Assembly (NCBI GenBank): GCA_035509275.1
Contig: DATJLU010000146.1
Coordinates: 1 to 64,000, forward strand
Length of the DNA: 64,000 nucleotides
Direction: 5' to 3'
Origin: DAHUYF01 sp035509275
GTDB taxonomy: Bacteria; Pseudomonadota; Alphaproteobacteria; ATCC43930; CGMCC-115725
The notes beneath the pieces are model-generated. The model did no database searches, had not been told where the DNA came from, and saw nothing but the letters and a program-made list of their open reading frames with translations. How positions within the stretch are numbered: position 1 is the stretch's first letter; each line of letters begins with the position of its first letter. Positions 1 to 11,355 of this stretch are shown piece by piece. Made by a program: the position numbers and the translations under genes.

Positions 1-2
1 GC

Positions 3-560
3 GGGCTCGCCGCGGGCTCGCCGGTCGCGGCCGTCGCCGGCGCCGGCCGCGCGGTGACGGCGATGCGCGTCGAGGGCTTCCCCGCCTCGGTCGCCGCGCG
101 CACGGCGGAGCTCAAGAGGCTTCTCGCCCCCTCCGGCGAGATTGCCGAGCTGGGGCGCGAAGACTCCCTGGCGCTCTGGCGCGCGCTCCGCGATGTCACG
201 CCCTTCGCGGACGATCGCGCGCGCTGTCTCTGGCGCCTCAGCCTGCCGCCCGCGACGAGCCCGGCCGTGGTCGCGCGCATCGCGGCGCGCCTCGAGGTGC
301 GCGCCTTTTACGACTGGGGCGGCGGCCTCGTCTGGCTCGAGACACCGGCGGCGGCGGACGGCGGCGCTGGCGTGGTGCGCGCGGCGATCGGACCGGGCGG
401 CGGCCAGGCGACCCTCGTCCGCGCGCCGGAGCCGCTGCGCGCCGCGGTCCCGGTGTTCGAGCCCCTCGCCGACGCGCTCGCCGCGCTCAGCCGGCGGGTC
501 AAGGCGGGCTTCGATCCGCGCGGCGTGCTCAACCCCGGCCGCCTCTACGCCGGCAGCTGA
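3..560 (+). CDS. glcE: Glycolate oxidase FAD-binding subunit GlcE (3' part, 5' end outside window)
   Basis: The reading frame is open from the window edge, so the start and the FAD-binding PCMH domain lie upstream. What remains is the C-terminal cap of an FAD-linked oxidase, ending in the family-typical FDPRGVLNPGRLY. GlcE works with GlcD and GlcF to oxidise glycolate to glyoxylate and pass electrons to the respiratory chain. The stop is 12 bases before glcF, so the two are almost certainly co-transcribed. The identification rests on the tail motif plus the glcF neighbour; the tail alone would also fit other FAD_binding_4 proteins. Confidence 0.85.
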   Translation, partial: GLAAGSPVAAVAGAGRAVTAMRVEGFPASVAARTAELKRLLAPSGEIAELGREDSLALWRALRDVTPFADDRARCLWRLSLPPATSPAVVARIAARLEVRAFYDWGGGLVWLETPAAADGGAGVVRAAIGPGGGQATLVRAPEPLRAAVPVFEPLADALAALSRRVKAGFDPRGVLNPGRLYAGS

Positions 561-572
561 GCGGGGGGTGCC

Positions 573-1856
573 GTGCAGACCCACTTCACCCTCGCCCAGC
601 TCGCCGATCCCGAGATCGCGGAGGCGGACAAGATCCTCCGCGCCTGCGTGCATTGCGGCTTCTGCACGGCGACCTGTCCGACCTATGTGCTGCGCGGCGA
701 CGAGCTCGACAGCCCGCGCGGGCGCATCTACCTGATCAAGGACATGCTCGAGGGCGGCAGGGCCGCGAGCGAGAAGGTGGTGAAGCATGTCGACCGCTGC
801 CTCTCCTGCCTCTCCTGCATGACGACCTGCCCCTCGGGCGTCCATTACATGCATCTCGTCGATCAGGCGCGGGCGCGGATCGAGAACACCTACCGCCGGC
901 CGCTCGCCGAGCGCGCGCTGCGCGGGTTTCTCGCGCTGGTGCTGCCGCGCCCGGCGCTGTTCCGCCTGGTGCTCCTCGGCGCGCGTCTGGCTCGGCCCAT
1001 CGCGACGCTGCTGCCGGGACGGCTCGGGCAGCTGGCGGCGATGGCGCCGCAGCGCTTGCCGGGACCCGGAGCGACCGAGCGGCCGCAGGTTTTCGCGGCG
1101 GAAGGCAAGCGGCGGAAGCGGGTGGCGCTGCTCGCGGGCTGCGCGCAGCAGGTGGTGGCGCCGGCGATCAACGAGGCGACGGTGCGGCTGCTGACGCGCC
1201 ATGGCTGCGAGGTCGTGGTGGCGCGGGGCGCGGGCTGCTGCGGCGGGCTCGTCCATCACATGGGGCGCGACGCGCTGCCTTTCGCCAAGGCCAATATCGA
1301 CGCCTGGACCCGGCTTTTCGATGAGGGCGGGCTCGATGCTGTCGTCATCAACACCTCGGGCTGCGGCGTCACCGTCAAGGATTACGGCTACATGCTGCGC
1401 GAGGATCGGGATTACGCCGGGAAAGCGGCGCGCATCTCGGCGCTGGCCAAGGATGTGTCCGAGCTCATGACCGAGCTCGGCCTCGCGCCGAGCGTTCCCG
1501 GCATCGGCGGCCGAGTCGCCTATCACGCCGCCTGCTCTTTGCAGCATGGTCAGAAGCTGCGCGACCCGCCGCAGCGATTGCTGGCCCAGGCGGGCTTCAC
1601 CGTGCTCGAGGTGCCGGAGGGGCATCTCTGCTGTGGCTCGGCCGGCACCTACAACATGCTGCAGCCAGAGATCGCCCGCCGCTTGCAGGAGCGCAAGGTG
1701 CGCAACATTGACAGCACCGGCGCCGAGTTGGTCGCCGCCGGCAATGTCGGCTGCATCGAGCAGATCGCCGGTGCAAGCGCGCTGCCCGTCGTCCACACCG
1801 CCGAGCTGCTCGATTGGGCGACGGGCGGCCCGAAGCCACCAGCGCTGCAGCGCTGA
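573..1856 (+). CDS. glcF: Glycolate oxidase iron-sulfur subunit GlcF
   Basis: This 427-residue protein has the length and architecture of GlcF. Two ferredoxin-type 4Fe-4S motifs are visible: C25-x2-C28-x2-C31-x3-C35-P and C76-x2-C79-x2-C82-x3-C86-P. Two CCG domains follow, with CCG at 222-224 and 353-355, as in heterodisulfide-reductase-type subunits. The protein carries electrons from the GlcD/GlcE flavins toward quinone. Translation appears to start at GTG 573, close behind the glcE stop, and the first cysteine cluster starts at the expected distance from it. It ends convergently with the tag gene, 219 bases away. Confidence 0.94.
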   Translation: MQTHFTLAQLADPEIAEADKILRACVHCGFCTATCPTYVLRGDELDSPRGRIYLIKDMLEGGRAASEKVVKHVDRCLSCLSCMTTCPSGVHYMHLVDQARARIENTYRRPLAERALRGFLALVLPRPALFRLVLLGARLARPIATLLPGRLGQLAAMAPQRLPGPGATERPQVFAAEGKRRKRVALLAGCAQQVVAPAINEATVRLLTRHGCEVVVARGAGCCGGLVHHMGRDALPFAKANIDAWTRLFDEGGLDAVVINTSGCGVTVKDYGYMLREDRDYAGKAARISALAKDVSELMTELGLAPSVPGIGGRVAYHAACSLQHGQKLRDPPQRLLAQAGFTVLEVPEGHLCCGSAGTYNMLQPEIARRLQERKVRNIDSTGAELVAAGNVGCIEQIAGASALPVVHTAELLDWATGGPKPPALQR

Positions 1857-2075
1857 GCGAGCGACGCTGCGGCCCGGTCAAGCCCAAAACGGCGGGAGGG
1901 GCCTACGCCCCTGGTGTACACCGGGAGCATTTTTTTCGACTCATTCCTCGGCGCAGGGCCGCAAGCGTTGCCCGTGAAACGTCCGTACACGATGTCAAAG
2001 AGCGCAGTGCTCCGCAGAAGGTATCACAGGACCCCTTAAGCGCCGTGCTCGTTTGCTGACGCCAATGCAACGGGC

Positions 2076-2695
2076 TTAGCGCTTGGGTGATTTCGTGGGA
2101 CGTGCCGGCCGCGCCGTGAAATCCGGATGACGGTAGCATGTCATGAGGTGGTCGTTGACCATGCCAACCGCCTGCATAAAGGCGTAGACAATGGTCGGTC
2201 CGCAGAACTTGAAGCCGCGACCGGCGAGTTCTTTCGAGAGCTTACGCGACAGGTCGGTCTCCGTCGGCACCTGCTTGATGCTACGCAAGTGGCTGATCTT
2301 GGGACGGCCATCGACGAAGCTCCACAGCAGCTTCGAGAAGCCCGGCCCATTCTCCATTGTATCGAGCCAAGCGCGCGCCGAGGTGATCGATCCTTCGATC
2401 TTCAAGCGATTGCGCACGATGCCTTCGTCCTGCATCAGCCGCTCGACCTTCGTCGGCGTGTAACGCGCGATTTTGGCCGGCTCAAACGCGTCGAATGCGC
2501 GGCGAAAATTTTCGCGCTTGCGCAGGATGATGCTCCACGAGAGCCCCGCTTGGAAGCCGTCGAGCACGAGCTTCTCGAAGAGGGCGCGATCGTCATATTC
2601 TGGCACGCCCCATTCTTGGTCGTGATAAGCGACGTAAAGCGGGTCCTGCCCGACCCAGGGACAACGGGCAAATCCGTCGGTATACGAGATTGCGC

Positions 2696-2699
<4 letters not shown>
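2076..2699 (-). CDS. tag: DNA-3-methyladenine glycosylase I
   Basis: This 207-residue protein excises 3-methyladenine from alkylated DNA in base excision repair. It carries the Tag signatures: the start-proximal Cys13, YHDQEWG at 25-31, the FQAGLSW helix near 49-55, and HLMTC at 184-188. C13, H26, H184 and C188 match the zinc-binding set of E. coli Tag. The open frame extends upstream, but the ATG at 2699 gives normal family length. That ATG overlaps the TGA of the upstream glucosidase gene as ATGA, implying translational coupling to a functionally unrelated carbohydrate enzyme. Confidence 0.95.
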
Positions 2700-5374
<2,675 letters not shown>

Positions 5375-5535
5375 CGGTTCAGTCCTTCGCGACGCATCCG
5401 ACTAGGCTATTACGCCGGGTCGGGGACTGCCAAGGCGAAGCAGCCGCTGGGCTTGGCGTCATGGTTTGCTGTGCTCACCATCACATCTGCACAAGCACAG
5501 TCGGGGGTCTAATGCCTTGTCCGAGGGGATGAGCC

Positions 5536-5622
5536 ATGAAGCTGATGACCGCCATCGTCGCCGTCACCGTCACCCTGCAACTGGTTGGAAGCATCACCGA
5601 GGTGATGCTCTGGTGGATGTAA
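5536..5622 (+). CDS. Putative 28-residue membrane micropeptide
   Basis: A short frame beginning MKLMTAIVAVTVTLQLVGS and ending in EVMLWWM is almost wholly hydrophobic and could form one transmembrane helix. A purine-rich GAGGGGATGAG stretch sits 5-12 bases upstream of the ATG, as a ribosome-binding site should. It lies 32 bases before the next gene, which encodes a secreted protein, so both may share a transcript. Nothing identifies its function. A random open frame cannot be excluded at this length. Confidence 0.35.
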   Translation: MKLMTAIVAVTVTLQLVGSITEVMLWWM

Positions 5623-5654
5623 GCGCGATACCTCAGTCGCCGGGGAGACCAACC

Positions 5655-5981
5655 ATGCGCCGACAGCTACTGATCTCTATGGCAGCCTTTCTTCTCTCTG
5701 CCTCGTTGCCGGCCCTGGCTCAAAATGCGCCGTCCTTTGGTGCTCCGCCGGCACGCATCGCCAACATTTACGGCTGGAAAGATCATCAACCGACGCAGCA
5801 AGACGTTGACGACGCCAGGGCGGCTGCCGGATTGCCGCGTTCGTCGCTCAATAGGGGACAGACCGTCAATCAAGTCGAAACAGAGGTCCAAGCGCTGCTG
5901 AAACAGACCGACGCGCTGGACCGGCGATCCGCCGAAGATTCCAGGGGCTATTCCGGAGCGGGCATGCGGGCGAGCCGCTGA
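5655..5981 (+). CDS. Small secreted protein of unknown function
   Basis: This 108-residue protein starts with a clear Sec signal peptide: MRRQ, a hydrophobic core at about 5-20, and cleavage after ALAQ near residue 23. The mature part is polar and contains ARIANIYGWKDHQPT, then a predicted helical segment QTVNQVETEVQALLKQTDALDRR near 74-96. I recognise no family. The start is chosen at ATG 5655 because upstream in-frame residues do not look like protein and the signal peptide begins exactly there. It is probably periplasmic. Confidence 0.6.
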   Translation: MRRQLLISMAAFLLSASLPALAQNAPSFGAPPARIANIYGWKDHQPTQQDVDDARAAAGLPRSSLNRGQTVNQVETEVQALLKQTDALDRRSAEDSRGYSGAGMRASR

Positions 5982-6368
5982 CGCCAGCAGGCGTCGGCCG
6001 TACGTTAAGCGCTGAATCGTCGCGCTGATATGAGACCGTCTCTGACCGGGCTCGCGTCTTCGTCCCCCGCGCTTCTCTCGGTCACAACCAACGGAGACCC
6101 GCGTGCGGTTCTAGGGCAAGATCCGAGTCGCTCCGCGCCGCTCGCCTGAGCCAATATTGCCTTAAGATACCAGATCCCACGTTCAGAGCTTGCGATCCCG
6201 CGGGACGGTCGCGGTTTGCCTGCTCCCGCGCTGCTGCGAGATCCCGGCGCCAAAGCCCTGGGCGAAGAGTTCCTCTTCCCGGCGGCGGGCTCTGTCTTTG
6301 TCGATCGCGCCGGATCAGAGAAGCGTAGAACCCGGCGCGACGCGTAACGGAAACGGCCCTCGATTTGA
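5982..6368. other. Gene-free interval
   Basis: No frame here looks like protein and no strong hairpin, repeat or RNA gene was seen. It separates the plus-strand secreted protein from the 3' end of the minus-strand nitroreductase. Confidence 0.5.
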
Positions 6369-6977
6369 TCATCGCGGCGGCTTGGTGAAGCCGCCTTCGA
6401 AGGCGATTTCGGCAAGCGGCTTGCGCCGGCTCGGCGCCTCGCGGGCGGCCAGCGCCTCGGGCAGCAAGGTCTTCGGTCCGAGTTTGCCGATGGCGATCGC
6501 CGCTTCCACCCGATACCCCGCCGGCACGTTGAGCGACGAGAAGGCGCGGTCGCGGTCGAAGCCGACCATGGCATGAGCGTGCCAGCCGGAGAGTGTCGCC
6601 TGCAGCGCCAGCTGCGCCCAAGCGGCACCGGCGTCGAAGGAGTGGCTGTGCGAGGGAACCTCGTTGTCGGCGCCCGGCGGGAGCATGGTCGAGCGCGAGA
6701 CGACGATGACGATCGCCCCCGCCGCTTTCGCCCAGGAGCGATTGAACTCGTTGAGCAGCCCGAGAAAGGTCTCCCAGTGGGCCGTGTCGCGGCGGGCGTA
6801 GAGGAACCGCCAGGGCTGCGAGTTGTAGGAGGAGGGCGCCCAACGGGCGGCTTCGAAGAGGATGTCGAGGGTCTTCTGGGGGATGCACTCGCCGGTGAAG
6901 GCGCGTGGCGACCAGCGGTCGAGAAACAGCTTGTGGATCGGGTGATCGGCCGTGCGGTCATTGGCAGTGGTCATCAA
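6369..6977 (-). CDS. Nitroreductase family protein
   Basis: This 202-residue protein belongs to the FMN-dependent nitroreductase superfamily. Visible hallmarks are RWSPRAFTGE at about 21-30, which binds the FMN phosphate; ARWAPSSYNSQPWRF at about 44-58; and an Ala-rich helix around GAAWAQLALQAT. Members reduce nitro, quinone or other acceptors with NAD(P)H. The protein is short and cytoplasmic. The neighbouring minus-strand gene encodes a flavin-dependent monooxygenase only 38 bases upstream, so the two may form a flavin enzyme operon. The substrate is unknown. Confidence 0.9.
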   Translation of the reverse strand: MMTTANDRTADHPIHKLFLDRWSPRAFTGECIPQKTLDILFEAARWAPSSYNSQPWRFLYARRDTAHWETFLGLLNEFNRSWAKAAGAIVIVVSRSTMLPPGADNEVPSHSHSFDAGAAWAQLALQATLSGWHAHAMVGFDRDRAFSSLNVPAGYRVEAAIAIGKLGPKTLLPEALAAREAPSRRKPLAEIAFEGGFTKPPR

Positions 6978-7015
6978 GGAGCTCCGTTTCGTGGATTGTG
7001 GGTCGTGCGGATCCG

Positions 7016-8344
7016 CTAGTCCGGGAAGAAGCGGTTCTTCGGTCGCTTGAGGCCGAGATTCTCGCGCAGCGTCGTCCCTTCATACGCGCGGCGAAAGAGC
7101 CCGCGGCGCTGCAGCTCGGGGACAACCCGGTCGACGAATTCATCGAGGCCGCCCGGGAGGTAAGGGAACATCACATTGAAACCGTCGGAGCCTTCCGTGA
7201 CGAGCCACTCCTCCATCTCGTCGGCGATCGACATCGGGGTGCCGACGAAGGCCAGGCCGGAATAGCTCCCGACCCGTTGCGCCAGTTGACGCACCGTCAA
7301 ATGATCGCGCCGGGCCACCTCGATGACGCGCTCGCGGGCGCTCTTGCTGGCGTTGGTGTCGGGAATTTCCGGCAGAGGACCGTCCGGGTCGAAGCGCGAG
7401 GCATCCTGGCCGAGCGCGCTCGAGAGCGAGGCGATGCCGCTGTCGTAATGCACGAGGCTGTCGAGGTGCGCCCGCTTGCGGCGCGCCTCCTCCACCGTGT
7501 CACCCACGACGACGAAGGCGCCCGGGAGGATCTTGAGATCGTCCGGATCGCGCCCGAGCTTGCGCATGCGCTCCTTCACATCGGCATAAAAGCGCCGGCC
7601 CGCCTCGAGGGTCGAGGATGCCGCAAACACCACTTCCGCCGTCTCGGCGGCGAGCTGCCGCCCGGCGTCAGAGGCGCCGGCCTGCACGATCACCGGCCAG
7701 CCCTGGACCGGGCGCGCGATATTGAGCGGCCCGCGCACCGACAAATGACGCCCTTTATGGTTCAGCACATGCAGCCTGGCGGGATCGAAATAGAGACCTT
7801 CGCCCACATCGCGAACGAAGGCGTCGTCGGCCCAACTGTCCCAGAGGCCGGTGACCACGTCGTAGAATTCGCGCGCGCGGGCGTAGCGCTCGTCATGCTC
7901 GACATGCTCTTCCAAACCGAAATTGAGCGCGGCGTCGGGATTGGAGGTGGTGACGATGTTCCAGCCGGCGCGGCCGCCGCTGATATGATCGAGCGAGGCG
8001 AAGCGGCGCGCGATGTGATAGGGCTGGTCGAAGGTCGTCGATGCCGTCGCCACGAGGCCGATGTGCTCGGTGGCGCCGGCAAGCGCCGAGAGCAAAGTGA
8101 AGGGCTCGAACGAGGTGACGGTATGGCTGCGCTTCAGCGCCGAGATCGGCATATTGAGAACGGCAAGATGATCGGCCATGAAGAAGGCGTCGAACTTGCC
8201 GCGCTCGAGCGTCCGAATGAAGCGCTTCAGATGCGCGAAATTGAAATTCGCATCCGGGTAGGCGCCGGGATAGCGCCATCCCCCGGTATGGATGCTGACG
8301 GGCCGCATGAAAGCGCCGAGCTTGAGCTGTTTGCCTGGTTGCAT
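7016..8344 (-). CDS. FMN-dependent monooxygenase, NtaA/SnaA/DszA family
   Basis: This 442-residue luciferase-like monooxygenase belongs to the nitrilotriacetate/desulfurisation branch. It opens with KQLKLGAFMRPVSIHTGGWR and contains FDAFFMADHLAVL, FEPFTLLSALAGATEHIGL, and SGGRAGWNIVTTSNPDAALNFG, all typical of the family. Such enzymes need FMNH2 from a partner reductase; the downstream nitroreductase-like protein is a candidate partner. ATG 8344 is chosen because GAGG lies about 9 bases upstream and the family's N-terminus begins there. The substrate is not predictable. The promoter probably lies in the 8345-8618 divergent interval. Confidence 0.92.
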   Translation of the reverse strand: MQPGKQLKLGAFMRPVSIHTGGWRYPGAYPDANFNFAHLKRFIRTLERGKFDAFFMADHLAVLNMPISALKRSHTVTSFEPFTLLSALAGATEHIGLVATASTTFDQPYHIARRFASLDHISGGRAGWNIVTTSNPDAALNFGLEEHVEHDERYARAREFYDVVTGLWDSWADDAFVRDVGEGLYFDPARLHVLNHKGRHLSVRGPLNIARPVQGWPVIVQAGASDAGRQLAAETAEVVFAASSTLEAGRRFYADVKERMRKLGRDPDDLKILPGAFVVVGDTVEEARRKRAHLDSLVHYDSGIASLSSALGQDASRFDPDGPLPEIPDTNASKSARERVIEVARRDHLTVRQLAQRVGSYSGLAFVGTPMSIADEMEEWLVTEGSDGFNVMFPYLPGGLDEFVDRVVPELQRRGLFRRAYEGTTLRENLGLKRPKNRFFPD

Positions 8345-8543
8345 CGTCACCGCCTCGTCACGTCCGGTTGTCGCGGCCGCCCGCCGTCCGTCCGACAATA
8401 GAAGAGTAGAAGTTAAGCGTCGCGCCGAGCTTAGGAATGCCCATACGGAAATAGCGCCCATGTCCGGCGATCATGGCCGCGGCGCGATGCCGGCTGCCCG
8501 CACGGCGGCCCGCTCGATCATGACAATATCTCATAGGTCGCGC

Positions 8544-8563
8544 TGACAAAGTGTCCTTTGTCA
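8544..8563. promoter_or_regulatory. Perfect 20-bp operator-like palindrome in divergent intergenic region
   Basis: TGACAAAG TGTC CTTTGTCA is a perfect 8-bp inverted repeat around a 4-base centre. It lies between the monooxygenase gene (minus, start 8344) and the small ORF plus CmcJ-type gene (plus, start 8619). It lacks a T-tract and does not look like a terminator. The size fits a TetR-, MarR- or GntR-type dimer site, but no such regulator gene is adjacent. Confidence 0.45.
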
Positions 8564-8618
8564 TTCCCTGAAAAGAGGCCCAATTGTTGGTCCTGAGCCA
8601 ATACCAGGGGAGGCTGAG

Positions 8619-8906
8619 ATGCCTCGCACCGCGTGCCAGAGGCTGACAAACTCTCAGGGATCCGGCGCCTGGCCAAAGGAGCTTGACGCGGCGCTCTCCT
8701 GGGTGCGCGCGCTGTTCCCTCTGCGGTGCCAGCCGCCCCGACAACCCGGCCCGTCACCGCAGGAGGCGGAAGCGGCGCGCGATAGCTGTTTGTCGCGCGA
8801 GGACGCGCTGCGAGAAGCCGCCCTATCGCTTTCCCTCGGCGACGGCATCCCTTTCACCGGACGCGATTATCAGCTGCTCGAACAGCTCTGGAGGACCGAC
8901 CCATGA
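8619..8906 (+). CDS. Small protein of unknown function, coupled to CmcJ-type oxygenase
   Basis: This 95-residue frame has a good ribosome-binding site (GGGGAGG, 6-12 bases before the ATG). Its TGA overlaps the ATG of the next gene as ATGA, the usual sign of translational coupling. The first half is Pro/Arg-rich. The second half, with EDALREAALSLSLGDG and YQLLEQLWRTDP, reads as amphipathic helices. I recognise no domain. The coupling and ribosome-binding site argue that it is real. Confidence 0.5.
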   Translation: MPRTACQRLTNSQGSGAWPKELDAALSWVRALFPLRCQPPRQPGPSPQEAEAARDSCLSREDALREAALSLSLGDGIPFTGRDYQLLEQLWRTDP

Positions 8907-9748
8907 ACGCGCATAACCGACCGCTGTCAGACTTGGCGCATGTCGACGCGGCGCTGAACTACCTGGCGCCGATGACGGCGCGGCCGCGCAACTATGCGTG
9001 CGAGCCACCGGCGGGCGTGCCGCGCTCCAATACGGCGCCCGAGAGCCACACCGTCCCGATCTACGATGTGCGTCCCATCGCCTCGGAGATCGCCCTCGAT
9101 CGCGAGGGCTTCACGCTGTTGAGGCATGAGACCGCCATCCGTGATTTCTGGGACGATGACGAGCTGCGCAAGGTCTATTACCCCGAGGCCGAGGCCGCCA
9201 TCGCGCAAGCGACCGGCGCCGCGCGCGTCTTCATCTTCGATCACACGCGCCGCAAGCGCGTCCCGGGCACAGAAGACCGCGCGGCCGGCCTGCCGCGGCA
9301 GCCGGCGACGCGCGTCCACGTCGATCACACCGCGACCTCCGGACCGCAACGCGTCCGCGATCTCCTCGGCGACGAAGCCGAGGAATTGCTGCGCGGCCGC
9401 GTGCAGGTGATCAATCTGTGGCGCCCGATCCGCGGTCCGTTGCGTGACGCGCCGCTTGCCGTGTGCGATGCCGGCTCGGTTGCGCCCGCCGACCTCGTGC
9501 CGGCAGACCTGGTTTACGCCAATCGCATAGGCGAGACCTACGCCGTCACCTACAACCCGTCGCACCGCTGGTTCTTTGTGCCGGCGATGCAGAGAGACGA
9601 GGCGCTGCTGATCAAGTGCTTCGATTCGCGCGCCGATGGCCGGGCTCGCTTCGCGCCGCATACCGCCTTCGACGATCCGACCGCGCCGCTCGACATGCTG
9701 CCGCGCGAGAGCATCGAAATCCGCAGCCTCGTCTTTCATCACGCGTAA
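8903..9748 (+). CDS. CmcJ/NvfI (asaB)-family oxidoreductase
   Basis: This 281-residue protein matches the CmcJ/AsaB group, Fe(II)/2-oxoglutarate-type oxygenases and relatives found in cephamycin and fungal pathways. The conserved stretch RVHVDHTATSGPQR (137-150) supplies a candidate H139-x-D141 metal motif. Downstream family motifs are VQVINLWRPIRGPL (167-180), YNPSHRWFFVPAM (217-229) and LLIKCFDS, followed by RFAPHTAFDDP. The substrate is unknown. The bacterial paralogues I know of stand alone, as here, so no antibiotic pathway is implied. Translation is coupled to the small upstream ORF. Confidence 0.88.
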   Translation: MNAHNRPLSDLAHVDAALNYLAPMTARPRNYACEPPAGVPRSNTAPESHTVPIYDVRPIASEIALDREGFTLLRHETAIRDFWDDDELRKVYYPEAEAAIAQATGAARVFIFDHTRRKRVPGTEDRAAGLPRQPATRVHVDHTATSGPQRVRDLLGDEAEELLRGRVQVINLWRPIRGPLRDAPLAVCDAGSVAPADLVPADLVYANRIGETYAVTYNPSHRWFFVPAMQRDEALLIKCFDSRADGRARFAPHTAFDDPTAPLDMLPRESIEIRSLVFHHA

Positions 9749-9787
9749 GGCGGGTGCACGAAGAGCGGCCCTTTCCCGGAGTCACCC

Positions 9788-10300
9788 ATGGCGAGCGCCA
9801 TCTTTGAATTCTCGGTTCCCGTGTTCGAGCGTCATCTCGAGATTCTCGCAACATTGCTGGAACGCGCCGAGATGCAGGCAAAGGACCGCCGGATCGAGCC
9901 GGCGGCCCTGCTCTCGGCGCGTCTCTTTCCGGACATGTTTCCTCTCGCCGGGCAAGTGCGGGCCGCCTGTGATACGGCGAAGCGGTCGACAGCACGCTTG
10001 TTGGGGCTCGATCCACCCCAGTCCCAGGACACCCCGACGACGTTCGCGGCGCTGCAGGAGAGAATTCACGACGCCGTTCGATATTTGCAAAGTCACGCCG
10101 CGGAACGCTTTGCCGGTTCGGAGGGCCGAACGATCGAATTTCCGTTCGGCGCCAAAACCATTGCCATGACAGGGCAGCAGTACCTTACCCGATTTTCGCT
10201 GCCGAATTTCTATTTCCACGTCACCACGGCGTACGACCTCCTTCGGCACAACGGGATCGATCTTGGAAAGCGCGATTTTCTTGGGCCTTTGACGGATTAG
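9788..10300 (+). CDS. DUF1993 family protein (DinB-like helical fold)
   Basis: This 170-residue protein matches the DUF1993 family: an N-terminal helix with VFERHLEILATLLERAE, then LLSARLFPDMFPLAGQVRAACDTAKRS, and a C-terminal YLTRFSLPNFYFHVTTAYDLLRHNG. The pattern is that of a DinB/YfiT-like four-helix bundle, but the biochemical role of the family is not established. It lies 39 bases after the CmcJ-type gene in the same direction, so it may be the third gene of that unit. A palindromic repeat follows it. Confidence 0.85.
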   Translation: MASAIFEFSVPVFERHLEILATLLERAEMQAKDRRIEPAALLSARLFPDMFPLAGQVRAACDTAKRSTARLLGLDPPQSQDTPTTFAALQERIHDAVRYLQSHAAERFAGSEGRTIEFPFGAKTIAMTGQQYLTRFSLPNFYFHVTTAYDLLRHNGIDLGKRDFLGPLTD

Positions 10301-10339
10301 AGCGTGGTCGTCCAGGTCGAATCGCTTGCTTCCTTTAGC

Positions 10340-10432
10340 CGTCATTCCCGCGAAAGCGTCTGTGAAGAAATCGAAGTGGACGAAGGTGGCGCTCTGAGAC
10401 CGTATGGATTCCCGCTTTCGCGGGAATGACGG
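10340..10432. repeat. Dispersed palindromic element, family B
   Basis: Imperfect inverted arms CGTCATTCCCGCGAAAGCG and CGCTTTCGCGGGAATGACG flank about 55 bases. The interior is the reverse complement, with a few changes, of the interior at 40755-40844, so the two are copies of one mobile or amplified element in opposite orientation. It sits just past the stop of the DUF1993 gene, where its hairpin could also stop transcription. Confidence 0.8.
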
Positions 10433-10492
10433 AATAATTTGATTTTGCTTTCCGCTTATGGCACGCCCGGAAGCAGGCGTTGTCACAAGCCA

Positions 10493-11296
10493 TCAATCAC
10501 GACGTTGAAACGGCGTGATCGGTCGTTCTTGCAGCACGCCATCGACGTATAGGTCGACGTGCTCATTATAGAAGCTGAGCAGGTTTTCGATCTTCGGGCA
10601 CTCGGGAATTGGCGCTGGATAGCTCCACACGATGTCCTTGATCAGCTTGTCGCGAACCCGAGCCGACCAATAGCGTGCGACCCCTTTGTAGGGGCATCGC
10701 GTGATTGCCTCGCTAGGCTCGAGCAAATCCATGCGCACGTCCTGCTTCGGCATGTAGTAACGAGTCGGCAGCCCGGTCTCGAAAAGGAGGATGGGGCGGC
10801 GCGTTTCACCCAATGTCACACCATCGATCTCCACGCGCACATGCCGCGAGCTGTGGACCGTGTCGACCCTGGAGTACGGGTCACGAGGATGAACGAAGAT
10901 CTCTTCATCCTCTTCGAACCATGCATCCATCTGATCCCAGTAAAAGGTGAGGTGGCTCTCCAGTGCGGCTCGATCGCCGGCCGGGTTGATGTAAGCGCGA
11001 GCGGCATTCTGCGCGACGCGGTCCCGTACGGCCACGCTCCAGCGAACCGTGTCCGCGCCCTGCCGCAACTCGTCCTTTTTCTCCAGATGCTCCATCCGGA
11101 CATCGGCAATTGGGAACCAATATGCCGGCGGCCGCTTCGATTCATAGACGAGAAGAACGCGGTCGCTGTCGGCGATCAGCTTCCCGCCGAAATACGCGCG
11201 GACCCGGCGAGGGCTGCGTTCGATGTGCACCCCCTCCTTGAGCCTTGCTCGCTCCGTGGCAGATGCAGCGACCGGCCGCGAGAGTTTCTCAGTCAT
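10493..11296 (-). CDS. Tandem DUF427 domain protein
   Basis: This 267-residue protein contains two DUF427 units. The first spans about 22-120 (RRVRAYFGGKLIADSDRVLL, then YWFPIADVRME). The second spans about 140-240 (HVRVEIDGVTLGETRRPILL, then YYMPKQDVRMDLLEPS and CPYKGVARYW). The function of the family is unknown. The open frame runs far upstream into the next gene in a wrong frame, so ATG 11296 is chosen; it has AAAGGA about 9 bases upstream. It is 59 bases downstream of a luciferase-like monooxygenase and probably in its operon. Confidence 0.88.
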   Translation of the reverse strand: MTEKLSRPVAASATERARLKEGVHIERSPRRVRAYFGGKLIADSDRVLLVYESKRPPAYWFPIADVRMEHLEKKDELRQGADTVRWSVAVRDRVAQNAARAYINPAGDRAALESHLTFYWDQMDAWFEEDEEIFVHPRDPYSRVDTVHSSRHVRVEIDGVTLGETRRPILLFETGLPTRYYMPKQDVRMDLLEPSEAITRCPYKGVARYWSARVRDKLIKDIVWSYPAPIPECPKIENLLSFYNEHVDLYVDGVLQERPITPFQRRD

Positions 11297-11355
11297 CTCG
11301 ACGATCCTTTCATCGGCAAATGCTCGACACCTCTGGATTGACCGATAGGCCGCGG

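Noticed and set aside
1880..2075. tRNA or riboswitch in the glcF/tag gap
   Set aside because: Only a short AGGGGCCTACGCCCCT hairpin is seen; no tRNA loops or aptamer core.
5440..5480. Sigma-54-like TGGCGTCATGGTTTGC
   Set aside because: GG-to-GC spacing is 11 rather than 10, and the -24 half is a poor match.
6005..6368. Minus-strand extension downstream of the nitroreductase
   Set aside because: Different frame from the enzyme, no domain, no start signal.
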